Of a stretch of 64,000 nucleotides of DNA, positions 1 through 11,141 are shown one piece after another. The position numbers and the translations under genes were made by a program. How positions within the stretch are numbered: position 1 is the stretch's first letter; each line of letters opens with the position of its first letter. The DNA is from Mytilus galloprovincialis (taxonomy: Eukaryota; Mollusca; Bivalvia; Mytilida; Mytilidae), in NCBI RefSeq assembly GCF_965363235.1, contig NC_134839.1, positions 80,625,410 to 80,689,409 of the forward strand, read 5' to 3'. The notes below the pieces were generated by a model that made no database searches, had not been told where the DNA came from, and saw only the letters and a list, made by a program, of their open reading frames with translations.

Positions 1-178
1 CTCATTGGTAGTGATAGAACAGCTCTCATTTTTTATTTTGGTATTCCTCATTATATTTTAATATGTTTCTTAATCTGGCTTAAGTACTACAAATCTAAAA
101 TAAAAAAAGTTATGAAATATAACTATTAATACGAAGAAACCTACCAATAATATGTTTACCTCATTGCAGTAATGAGGG

Positions 179-1416
179 GACGATCATTTGATATTCTGGG
201 GGGGGGGGGGGGGCAGGAGGATTTTGAAAATAAATAACTCAGCCTTGATAATCAAAAAAATAAACGGTTTGTTCTGTGGTAGTTTGAAAATAAATTCCCT
301 GACTTGTATTGAAAATAAATAACTCAGCAGGTCTAATCGAAAGTATGAGATGGCACCAGATTCTTCATCAATTCATCTTTTTTCCACAAAAAAATCAGGA
401 AACACTTCCCAAATCTTTTAATAATAAAAGTATAATTTTTATTTAAATATACTTGAAATGTCTGAAAATTGGTTTCATTTAACTTGAGGTATATTGTCTC
501 AGGAACACTTACCTCACTTTTATTTCAGGGCCGTAACTACATTGAGGCAAATGCCTCATGTAGGAAATTTCAAAACCAAATGCTTAAAAAAAATGTGTTC
601 ACGGTGAGTGCCTTGCAAGAAGCAAGTTCTGTTCTACCTCAGAGGTATCCCTTGGTCCTTGATTTTTTGGGATCAATGTTTCTTATTTATTTGTTTTTGT
701 TCATTGATTGCCCTTCTGTATTCTGTTAGTGTTGCATTCATTTTGTAATATAGTGATTTTGTTATTAAATAGATCATGAGTTTAAAAAAAAAACAGCGGC
801 CACAGACTTAACTATGTGAATTACATTTTTGCTTTATCATGTATATTGGTCTTTTGATGTTGTCCCTAGAAACTTAAGTCTTGCACTGAATGTATACATT
901 TTGCTTTGAGACCAAAATATTGTCAAAATATTATTAAAACAGTACTTGCATTTTCAGATCAAGAAAGGATCTGGGGAACACCCGGAAAGCATGATTTTGC
1001 ATCATTTGTTCTATACCTTCTTGGGCCTTCAGCAGTTCCAAAACCCTTAAAACAAAATTTGCATCGCTCCGCTCGGCGAACCATGCTTAGTTACAACCAA
1101 ACTTTAATACTGTGTAGGAATATAGAAGATTCATTTCTGCAGAGTAGGAGGATTAATTCAGATTAAATGGTACATAATGACTTGACTATACATGTATTAT
1201 TTAATAAGCAAATATTTAAAAATTGTATGTTTTCGAATATTAAAAATATAGTTGTGAAAATAAATAATCAGTCCCTTGCTTTAATGGAAATGAAAAGTCT
1301 TGCTTCAATAGTGCAGAAAGCAGATAATCTGTCCTCTCAGTTTACAAAAATAAATAACCGATCCAAAACAAATCCTCCTCCCCCCCCCCCCCCCCCCGGA
1401 ATTTCAAATGGTCGTC
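179..1416. mobile_element. Non-autonomous inverted-repeat element with poly-G/poly-C shoulders
   Basis: The two ends are imperfect inverted repeats: GACGATCATTTGA at 179 and TCAAATGGTCGTC ending at 1416. Each is followed inward by a homopolymer run (G at about 199-214, C at about 1380-1397) and then by a GGAGGATTTG-like stretch. Several copies of AAATAAATAA lie just inside both ends (226-330 and 1258-1360) in the same orientation. No transposase is visible; the two 86-codon open frames inside look random. I could not see a target duplication, so the outer limits are approximate. Confidence 0.5.
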
Positions 1417-1611
1417 TACTACCCTAACTACGATATTTAAAATTGACAAGTGTTACTTCAGTATTGGTCCAATGTTTCCATTAATTTTGTCATTATATAA
1501 TAATTATTTTTTCTTATTTATAATTTGTATGGGTCTAGGGATTCTATATAAACCTTTGCACCGTCTGGTTACAAATCAGTTGTGATTAACTGCAGCCAAC
1601 ATTTGCTTCTT

Positions 1612-1800
1612 ACAGCTATTAAAGAGGGACGAAAGATACCAGAGGGACACTTAAACTCATAAATCGAAAATAAACTGACAACGCCACTGCTAAAAATGAA
1701 AAAGACAAACAGACAAACAATAGTACACATGACACAACATAGAAAACTAAAGAATAAGCAACACGAACCCCATATAAAATTCGAAAATTGCACAATATCA
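1612..1800. repeat. Dispersed mussel-type repeat fragment
   Basis: An A-rich stretch with AGAGGGACGAAAGATACC near 1623 and many GACAAACAGACAAAC-like words. I recognise this from memory as a common short dispersed repeat in mussel sequence. A more diverged relative is at about 45060-45255. The minus-strand open frames across it are translations of the repeat. From 1801 to 2755 I see no gene, only AT-rich sequence and a 50-base scrap (2345-2395) of the family that starts at 13798. Confidence 0.45.
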
Positions 1801-2755
1801 CCTTTTTATAGACTATATCGCCAACTTTTAAGTCTATAAATTATACTCCTATGAAGATATTTGCTGTACCTAGCTTTAATGTGTTTGAAATAGATACGTT
1901 GAAAACCATAGGTGTGTCTTACTTATGTTTTCTAATAAAGTTGAAATTCAAGGCCATATTTTGCAAAAAGTGAACCTTGTCCTTTGATCTTGAAGAGATA
2001 GCAGAATTGAAACATAATAGTGATTGAAATTTCAACAACTTACCTCCTCGTCAGGTGCCTTGTAAATAAAACAAGTGATTGAAAAGCATAAAATGGTAAC
2101 TATTTCAGTAAAAAACAGAAAAATAATTTCTAAATAGTTTGTTTTTATAGAGAAAAAAAAAACAGTGGCGCTACATTTCGCCCACAAATGGTTTTATTAT
2201 GGTTGTTAAAATATTCTCTATGTGTTGTATTCTTTACTTTTAAACTAAAATATTGGTTGGGCGAGTGATGGTGCAACATGTCATATCATAAAAGATGTCG
2301 ACAAATTGACACATTTCTAGTGAAATGCATTAAATGAAATCTATAGATATAGGAAGATGTGGTGTGAGTGCCAATGAGACAACTCTCCATACAAATAACA
2401 ATATTACTGTTTCAGAATTATACATTTATGAATAATGATCGAGGCAGATATACAACTGCTCTTATATAACTTTCAAAAATATTACTTTTTGCAAAACAAT
2501 CACACAATATTTACTCAAACAATTCAATATTGAAAAGTAAACCTGTAGAGGGCCGTTTATTGGAATTCCTGACTCTATCCCTTCATAAAACTTTTAAATC
2601 ATTTTTATCAAAAAGTTTCTTCGACCTGTATATAATTCTTGGTCGGTTTTATTTAACAAATTTACTGTAAAAACAGTTTCAAATGTCAAAATATCCTGAT
2701 GTTATTTTTGGAAAAAAAGATTATATTGCTAACAAAGTTCTATGCTATATGTTAC

Positions 2756-5700
2756 CTTAATAGGTCCACTGTCGTAAATAATAACTGGTCTTGTTGTAAA
2801 TCTCCTGTTATATATGTAATTGTAGTCTCTGTGTTTCATCTCTAATGTTTCTGTAAAACAGAATTCAACCTTTTAAAATGGAGTCTTCCTAATGAAATTG
2901 TCACCAAAAAAGGAGATTTCCAAAAGAAGACAAAACAAAAAATAAAAACAAAAAACAAACATAAAACGACAAGTCTTTGTATCGATATGACACCTGGTTA
3001 TTTTCCATTTTCATGTTCAGTTAACTGCGAAACTTGGGATACGTTTTGGTATGTACACTACATATTGTTTTAGTGAAAATAAGCGTATCGTGGTCTATCC
3101 GTTAAAACAATACCAAAAAAATAAATAAATTAGGAGTTGTTTTCAACCAGGTTTAATCCACCATTTTCTGCATTTGAAAATGCCTGTACCAAGTCAGGAA
3201 TATGACAGTTCTTGTCCATTCGTTTTTGATACGTTTTGTTTTTTTATTTTGCCATGTGATTATGGACTTTCCGAATTGATTTTCCTCTAAGTTCAGATTT
3301 TTTGTGATTTTACTTTTTTCAAAACAGTTTTGATACAGTTCATTCTTTGTGATTGATGAATACCAATGTTATTATCTACGATTTGAAAGAAAATATTTAC
3401 AGTTCTTCTATACAAGTATGCAAAGCAAACCTTTGATCATCGTGCTTACTATGTTTGTTTTGATGTTTGTAAACAAAAGGTAGGTTGTCAGAGTCAGTCT
3501 GTTTGCTATATGCTGGAATTTGATTGGACAATAAACATTAACTTCATTGCATGTCAATTTTTTATTGTCTAATCAAATCCCAGTATATATAAAACAGACT
3601 GAAACTCCGCTTACCTATTGTTTGCAAATATCCAAGTAAACATAGTAAGCATGTTGATCAAAGGTTTGCGTTGCATGCTTTTATAGAAGATCTGTAATGA
3701 AAAAATATTATAATTATTATTAAGGTTTTTTTTATAAAAATTATTCATTTTGATATTATTATAGATCAATCCATAACTTACCTTTGTTTGCACGCATGTT
3801 TTGAAAAAAAGATGTCTTCCTGTCAAGTTTTATATTCCATTTGCTCTGAAAATTGTCATTGAATTTTAAAGTTTTCAAAATATTGTAAATGTTTTAACAT
3901 ACGAAAGTTGTATATATTTTCATATATTTTATATAATGTTAAACGCTTATTCATTTATCTTCTTCGATAATAAATAAAATTTCTTAAAGAAAAGATAAAA
4001 GAACAAAGAGTAAGTGCAAAGATCTATTCGTGATACAGGCGAACTTTTATAATTTAACATTTCCTTATTTCAAAATGAACATCCCTAATTATTTAAATCT
4101 AAGCTATTATATGATATCTATTCCCTATTGTACCCTTTAATCCTTTAATATACAGCCACTGAACCTACTCGAAGCTCGTTGTTAACAAATATTTCAGAAT
4201 AATACAGTTGGTCACTTTCCATATCATTAATCGTTCGATGATTCACCATGTTAAAGATGTCTTTCGCATATCCAATAAAAGCTGGAACAGAAAATAAGAA
4301 AACCGATTTAAATATCTGCTACATCTTTTTTGCTTTTCTTATAATCTTTTTAAGTCCCACTTAGGGGCATTCTTTTTTTCGGTCTGTACGTCTGTTCGTC
4401 CGTTCGTCCGTCTGTCCCGCTTCAGGGTTTTGGTCAAGATAGTTTTGGAGTGAAGTTGAAGTCCAATCAACTTGATACTTAGTACACATGTTTCTTATGA
4501 TTTGAACTTCCTTACTTTTATACCAAATTAGAGTTTTGATCCAAATTTCACGGTCCACTGAATATAGAAAAGGATCGTGCGAGTAGAGCATCTGTGACTA
4601 TGAACACATTCTTGTTTCTATTACTTAGTATATCTTTCGCTATTGTGTTCGTTTTTATGCCCCACCTACGATAGTAGAGGGGCATCATGTTTTCTGGTCT
4701 GTTCGTCCGTTCGTCCGTTCGTCTGTCCCGCTTCAGGTTTAATTTTTTGGTCAAAATAGTTTTTGATGAAGTTGAAGTCAAATCAACTTGAAACTTACCA
4801 CACATGTGCCCTATGATATGATCTTTCTAATTTTAATGCCAAATTAGAGTTTTGACCCCAATTCCACGGTAAAAGTAGAAAATAATAGAGCAAATATCAG
4901 GTTAAAGTTTTTGGTCAAGGTAGTTTTTGATGAACTTGTTGAAGTCCAATCAACTTGAAACTTAGTACACATGTTCCCTATGATATGATCATTCTAATTT
5001 AAATGCAAAATCAGAGAATTTATGCCAATTTCACGGTCCACTAAACATAAAAAATTATAGTACGATTGGGGCATCCGTGTACTGTGGACACATTCTTGTT
5101 TATTGTATGGTTTTATTAATGATTTAAATCGCTACTATCAAAATTTTAGATTTTCTTTCTTTTCATCATGTTTTCTTTCTTTCTTTCTTTCTTTTTGTTT
5201 AATTTGTTAGTTTCATTTTCTGTCTTCCTATGTCGTGGGTGTTGAATAATTCAATTCCATTCAACTCCATTTTCACAGTATTTCGTTTGTTTTTACAGTT
5301 ATTCATTTAATTGAAAACACAACCATTCCAAAGCTTTATTCTAATAACATATTTTAAATAGTAATCTGGAATAGGACAAAAAAAGAAGTCATTATTCAAA
5401 ATAGATTGTATCATGTAATATAAATGTGAATATACAAAATAATTGTACTTGTAAAAACTCAAGAGGCAGAAGAGGGGGGCAAGGGGGGTCCGAATAACAG
5501 CAAAGCCGCAAATTGATTTGGCTCATAACAGATAACAAGGAATTAAAATGGACAAAAACAGATAACAGTAAATGAAATATTAGAATAATTCGGTCTTTGA
5601 CAAATCAGTATTTCTTATTACGGATATAATCCTTTGTAATGCATTTGAATGTGTTTAAATTACTACTCAATATATTATAATATTTTTTATACGCTCGTTT

Positions 5701-8700
5701 ACGGAACGTATTATGGTATACTGTTGTCCGTCTGATGTCAACATGTCGGACATTAACTCAAAAACTCTTTAACCATTTGCATTAAACTTTGGGAAATTGT
5801 TTATATCTATTGACGTGAGCTCCCTTTTTTTATATAAATTTTAGATTTTAAGTTTCTGGGTAATGGGTTTTTATTCAATAAAATTGGTGTTTTTTTTCAG
5901 TTTTCTGATAATATCTCAAAAATGCTTTCACAAAGCAAGGAATTTTGGTGAATTGTTTATATCTATTAACATGAGCTAACTTTCAATTTTTATAAATTTT
6001 AGATTTTACGTTTCCGAGTTAACGGGTTTTATTAATTAAAAAGGGGACCCCTTTTCCAGTTTTCAGACATTAACACAAAAATGTTTTCAGTAGTTCTCAT
6101 GAAACGTTGGTGTATTGTTTATATATATTGACTGAAGCTCACTTTGTTGCTAATAAAAATAGTGACCTAAAAGATTTTCAAAGAGTTTGAATATTCTGAC
6201 TTTTTCTAAATGACCATTTAATGAGGTGTGTGAATTTTTCTTAATAAAACTATGAGGCAAAGTGGTATATAGGGTAGAAAAATAAAAAAAAAAACCAATT
6301 ATAAGCATCCAATTTATCAAGTACGTCGAACGAATTTTGACACTCTAACAGCAATTTATTCCACTATTTTCAAAGGCCTTATTTGAACAATTTTTTATCA
6401 GCTGAGGTTTTTGATTGTACCAAGTGTACTAGTAAGTAGAATACATAGTTTAGTAGGGAAACAATGGCTTTAAACGAAATAAATCTTTGTTTGTAATGAG
6501 TTATGTGCAGTTTCGGACCCAAGTACATGGTTGGAACTTTCATTGTACAATGCATTTGGTTCTGCTTTGAAAAGAATTACAGAGCTGAGTCTATGTACCA
6601 TATTATATAAAAGGTTAAGTGGTTGTTAGGACCTAGTCCTTAATTGAGATCCTTGTCAGATTATTCCTGGCCATATGTTTCCTTTTGGTCATATTAAGAA
6701 TTGTTTTAATTTAATATGTTCGTACGGAAAACAAGGAACATTATTCTCATACAAAAAATTAAGATAATTCTAAATACACATTCATAAAAAAATGGAATTT
6801 ATTACAAAGGATAATCATAAGATATACTTGAATTGTCCTGGACCTCACTTCTGTGATGGGTATATGTTAAAGGAATCCTTCTCTGAATATCTGAATACGG
6901 GACAAACATATTAGTAGTGGTAGACCCCAATGGCCAATGATCTTCAATTTATACCGAATATTGACTGTCAAAAAAAATGCTAACATTCCAATTTTCAATA
7001 ACAGTTAACAGCAAATACATTATCACAATAACAGATAACAAAAAAAACTAAAAGCCCAATAACAGCTAACAAAGAATAAGACAATAACAGCTAACAGCGA
7101 AAATATTTTCAAAATAACAGATAACAAAGAATTAAATTGCCCCATAACAGCATAACAGTTAAACCCCTTGCCCCCCCTCGCAGAAGACTACACTCAAATT
7201 AAATGAATACATGTTAAGTATGTTCTCAATTGTTAAACAATTCGGCATGTGTCTAAGGTTGTTTACCTTTTAGCTTGAACACAAAAACTCCCAATTTTTC
7301 ACCATTCAAATTGTATCGGCAAATATACTAGAATCAAGAGGGAAAGTCGGAATTTTGATTTGATGCTCACAACATATTGAATCCGAAAATAAAGATCTTA
7401 GGGTAACAACCCTGCACATACGGTTTTAATAATCATATTATATAAGGAAACCAGGGTGTGTAAGAGCGGATAAGTTTGCAATTAAGCAGTTCTATAAAAA
7501 AAATCAATACTATTGACCAATTGTATATCAAACAAACCTCCAGCACTAAGATATCTATTGTCAAATGTACCAACGGAAGGATATTGTGACTGAAAATATA
7601 GAAATCGGCAATTACTGTCAACATTGCAAAAGCTAAACAAAAAAAACAATCAAATACATATATAATTAAAAGAACGCTTTTTGTTTAATCAAAGTTACAA
7701 TTTCAATTGGACAAAAAAATATCCTGATCTTACCTTCTCTAATTTTTAGTACCACTCACTTTTGTATGCTGCATTCCCGTAAGCTAACTCCTGAAATGCT
7801 TGTTTTCAATTGATAGAACTTCTGCGGCAGAAAAAAAATCATTAAAAAAAAACAAGTAAACGTTATATTTAACCTTTACTGATATCTTATCATCCGTTTA
7901 CTAGTTTAATTTTAACACGGATCGGTCATTTTTTCAACGGCCAAATGTCTTAAAGTTACTTACGTTGAGCGCCAACGATTCTATTGTCTTATATTACATA
8001 CACATGTATTTTTAGTGACATTCATAAAATGCAATAGCCATCATCCTTCAGAGATAAACGGTAAAGACTCATAAACTTCCTATATGCCTTTGTGCATATT
8101 ATATGCAATTACCTTTATTTGGTTCTTAGGCCAGCATGAATTGTCGGTAGCAAAGACAATACGGGCATCAAACCTCTTAAATCTCTTTAAAATTTCCTTC
8201 GAAGAATCCAAAATGACAGAGTCTGGACTAAAAGAAAATAAGTAGAGCTCTACACAAATGAAAAATACATTACACGTAGACAAGTTGGAAACATAGCTTT
8301 ACACAAAACATTTAAACCATTTGTGTGAAAATTCTAACGGAACTTTGTCTTTCTTAATTGGTATATATATATATATCAGCATTACGTACTGAGTACTGTT
8401 GAAAACACAGCCGAATGCCATGACTTTTGTTTTTTTTATCTTTGACTATGCTTATATTTAATGTCGATGATGTTTTGATTGTACCTCTGCATTTACCGAT
8501 ATGGTTTCTGATGTTCGTTGCATCATACCAACTTTGTTTTAAAATATTTATCACTTCTGTAAAATCAGAATTGAATTTTCTGCTTCGTCATATTTTGACC
8601 AACAAACAAATCTTAAAAGTGCAAAATGTTTTATAGATTTAAATTGCTTTTTCTTGTGTCATAATAGAAATAATGCCACTACATACAAGACGTACCTATC

Positions 8701-9431
8701 TGTGATCAAAATAACAAGATTTTCTTTCATGGTATACTCTTCAAGATTTTCTTTCAATACGTTTACTTTATAACCACCTTCTGTATACACCACTACATCA
8801 TAGTTTCTCCATGGCTGCTGAATGTCGAAAACCTAGTGTAAAGAAATATGTTTTGTCATAGTGGTTTTTTTTCAGAATTTCAAAGCAATCCATGTCAAAA
8901 TCGGCAAAGTTTTATGAGAAACTATCTGTAAACATCCTAGCAAGGAAAAGACACATTTAATTTTGTGGCTCTTGAAGAGGTGTCTATGGACGATAATATT
9001 TTCATTGACATTATTTTGTCCAATTGTAACACTTACTGAGAAAATGGTTATAATCATACCTTGTATTTTATTTTGTTCGTTTCGGCTGACAATTCATATC
9101 TTCTTAGTTTTTCAGCATCTGTTTCCCCTGCTGTTATTACCACAGCCAATAGCTCTGAAATTATCAGAATAAACTATAATAAAATTGTCATAAACGACAT
9201 AACTGACGAGTATATAGAACATGAAGTTTTTTCGAAGTCATTATTTCACAATTGCTGTGTTCGCCATGCAATATCCAACAAAAGTATGTTAAAATAAGGA
9301 CTTTTTTTTTTCCTGCGTCTCTTGTCCTGACTTATGATTTCAAAAGTTATACAGTAGCAATTGTCATATACATTAGCCAAACTGGACAAGAGACACAGAA
9401 AAAAAATAACATCAAATGAGGTGCATAGCAC
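2756..9431 (-). CDS. Lysyl hydroxylase-like (PLOD/LH) glycosyltransferase domain, eight exons, 3' end not found
   Basis: Minus-strand exons in coding order are 9431-9372, 9152-9060, 8832-8696, 8227-8113, 7589-7538, 4281-4169, 3845-3782 and 2850-2756. Every proposed intron starts GT and ends AG and the phases agree throughout, giving about 243 residues. The first exon is the least certain: it encodes a signal-peptide-like start (MLCTSFDVIFFLCLL), and it needs acceptor CAGAG rather than CAG at exon 2. The rest follows the N-terminal glycosyltransferase domain of procollagen lysyl hydroxylases, with LLAVVITAGETD, GGYKVNVLKENLEEY, RIVFATDNSCWP, RYLSAGAFIGYA, SDQLYYSEIF and IKLDRKTSFFQN in family order. 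Family enzymes act in the ER on collagen lysines. The metal-binding regions are altered: the poly-Asp run before DQL is reduced to NDMESD, and the DSYDV-type site reads DRSPDSVI. No hydroxylase domain is seen, so this is either a partial view of a PLOD or a stand-alone glycosyltransferase-like paralogue. Confidence 0.8.
3150..3310. repeat. Dispersed repeat fragment in the last visible PLOD-like intron
   Basis: Contains CCTGTACCAAGTCAGGAA followed by a T-rich tail. The same words occur at about 41170-41290, and in the opposite strand sense at about 32280-32400. The family is short and has no coding capacity. Confidence 0.5.
3412..3690. repeat. Foldback element, arms about 125 bp
   Basis: The left arm (about 3412-3537) and the right arm (about 3562-3690) are imperfect inverted copies. 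Both contain GCAAACCTTTGATCA, CATGCTTACTATGTTT-like and ATTTGATTGGACAATAAA-like words, with a spacer of about 25 bp. It sits in the intron between the last two visible PLOD-like exons and would form a long hairpin in the pre-mRNA. Confidence 0.7.
4346..5102. repeat. Three related units of a dispersed repeat (GTCCGTTCGTCCG family)
   Basis: Three related units start near 4346, 4655 and 4890. They share CGTCCGTTCGTCCG (absent in the third), CCCGCTTCAGG, GAAGTTGAAGTC, CAATCAACTTGA and ACACATTCTTGTTT. The second and third form a partial tandem duplication. I recognise this as a common mussel repeat. It lies in the 3.3-kb PLOD-like intron 4282-7537. The minus-strand open frames here are spurious. 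Confidence 0.6.
5172..5195. repeat. (TTTC)n microsatellite
   Basis: Six contiguous TTTC-type units in an AT-rich intron of the PLOD-like gene. Confidence 0.9.
5700..6150. repeat. Tandem repeat, about 160-bp unit, about three copies
   Basis: ATTGTTTATAT(C/A)TATT recurs at 5796, 5952 and 6114, each followed by a GAGCT(C/A)A-type word and an AATTTTAGATTTTA stretch. The units are clearly diverged from each other. The array lies inside the element 5473-7179. Confidence 0.65.
6165..6590 (-). pseudogene. Fragment of Penelope-like reverse transcriptase
   Basis: This stretch is visibly similar along its whole length to 61680-62100, the part of the Penelope-like element at the right end of the window that encodes the segment just upstream of the catalytic core. 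Shared words include AGGTGTGTGAATTTTT, AATTTATCAAGTAC and GGCCTTATTTGAACAA. It carries several indels and stops and cannot be translated. It lies within the inverted-repeat element 5473-7179. Confidence 0.75.
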
Positions 9432-10959
9432 GGGTTGTTTTCTCTCCCTCTAAATATTTTTTTCATAATTCTTTTTTTGTTTTGTTTGTTTGCTTTTATA
9501 TTAACGGTAGGTATCTTGAAAACCTTATGGAAAGGAATAAAATGTACTACGTCGACCCAAGCAACTACCATGATGTGCAAATATCTGGCAAAAATATTAA
9601 ATTCTCAATTTGCAAATAAAAAAAAGGGACCATTTAAACCATACACGGAAACATATATGGTGACGGTTAATTACGTTAAACAACATTTGTGAGTACACAT
9701 TCCATATTTTGCTGACCAATCAACAGATTAAAATATACATGCAGAGGTCGATGGTATCGTGTATTTATAAACATAAATTCTATGTCAGCAGATTTCTTCA
9801 TCAACCTTTTAACTTCATTAAGCTACAAGAATCCTCTGGCATCATTTTGTATTGTTTTACTTCTTCATGTGTTTTGTCTAATGTGATAGACACGCATAAA
9901 TAGATATGTGCGGACACTGATTACAAAAGTAGTATTATTCTTGGCCTATTCAGCATAAACTTGTGTACCTACTGCAAGCGTCTAGCAAGTTTCTTAAAAT
10001 CAAAATTATGAAAATATTTAAATATGCTGCATGGAATATAAGATCTCTGAGGTTGTATAACTTATTTACATTTGCAATAATATCATATACTATGTTGTCT
10101 GTTGTCTTCTCATGCATGTAGTTTAAGTACTTTAATTTTGGTTTTGCAGATTCAAGATTTTTGAAAAAAAAAACATTCATTCATTCATTCAGAACCTGGG
10201 ATTATTATACTATAGTATAATATTCCCAATTCAGAACACAACAATAAAGACAAAAACTATATCATATCGAATCTGTGAATACTACTAGATGATAAATGTA
10301 TTATGTTTCGTGCACAGAATAAACAATCTTTCTTACATGAAATCGCTGTTTTCTTTTTGCGTTTTTTATCACATCATCGGAAACCTTCTGTATCCTATGG
10401 CAGTCTGTTTTTATATCTATTTCATTTTTAAGACATCTTATAAAATTAAGAAAATATGTAATAAAGTAAATAAGATGTCTTATATAATTTCAACTACAAC
10501 TTATAAACTACATACAATATAGCTATCAGAAGAGGGGGTATCCAACATAGTCAACATTGACAAGGGCTTTAGCCCGAGGGGAATTACCCTCGTCAATTTG
10601 GATATTCCCCGACATACGACCGCAATTGCCATCATTTACCATATCCAATAAAATATGGGCAACGAATGAATATTAAGGTTAATTACCGGCGATGAACGAA
10701 TAATAGGTTTTTCACCGGACGGTCATTTGTCAAGGTTATTCACATGTCGATTTTGACGAAAAAAACCGAATGAATTCACACAACTTGATCTTTTTTGACA
10801 AATAGATTTAGTAATACTCAATTATACCGTGAGGTATAGTTATGCAAGATATCTCATGAAATATTTTTCCAAAATATAACTTTCAAGCATGGTGAGTTTT
10901 AAAATAAAAACAATTTGCAAAACAAAACTAATTTTTCCACATTTGTCGAAACATTCGAA
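9432..10959. other. No gene recognised
   Basis: AT-rich sequence upstream of the PLOD-like gene. Short open frames on both strands look random. A 30-bp near-perfect palindrome (13 of 15 paired) is at 10198-10227, next to a short (CATT)n run. A GC-richer patch at about 10540-10760 (with GGGCTTTAGCCCGAGGGG) looks like a dispersed repeat. The promoter of the PLOD-like gene should be near 9432-9700, but I see no diagnostic element. Confidence 0.5.
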
Positions 10960-11141
10960 TTTTTATAATGTATTTTACTATTAGTAGCAATTAAACTTAT
11001 TTCGTGTGAATAGGTTAAAATTCTAATCTATTTGAATATAAATATATCAACAAAGTCATCATTGGATACGTTGCTATACTTATCATCATTTCTTACGGTA
11101 TTGAAGATGGGACTTCTGGAGATCTTTACGCTTATCATTAT
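10960..11141. repeat. First copy of a direct duplication (second copy about 12600-12810)
   Basis: ACAAAGTCATCATTG, a CTTGTCATCA-like or CTTATCATCA-like word and CTTCTGGAG(A/G)TCT occur in the same order here and at about 12690-12800, with weaker similarity extending upstream of both. The hAT-like element 11142-12471 lies between the copies. No convincing coding potential. Confidence 0.45.

Larger units (their letters stand above)
5473..7179. mobile_element. Non-autonomous element with G/C-run ends and AACAGATAACA subterminal repeats
   Basis: The left end reads AGGGGGGCAAGGGG and the right end is its inverted match, CCTTGCCCCCCCTC. Both are flanked by the 7-bp direct repeat GCAGAAG (5466-5472 and 7180-7186), which I take as the target duplication. 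Many copies of AACAGATAACA or AACAGCTAACA lie near both ends, all in the same orientation. The interior holds a 160-bp tandem array and a piece of Penelope-like reverse transcriptase, so the cargo is composite. It is inserted in an intron of the PLOD-like gene. Confidence 0.65.

Noticed and set aside
469..1427. Three consecutive 86-codon plus-strand frames
   Set aside because: Equal length is coincidence; they lie in an inverted-repeat element, the last ending in a poly-Pro read of the poly-C run.
2028..2110. Candidate next PLOD-like exon on the minus strand ahead of a good GTAAGT donor near 2050
   Set aside because: The phase-compatible translation shows no similarity to the family region expected next.
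9950..10180. 76-codon minus-strand frame with a hydrophobic stretch and a possible donor, as PLOD-like exon 1
   Set aside because: The donor leaves phase 2, which does not fit the next exon; the frame at 9372-9431 fits better.
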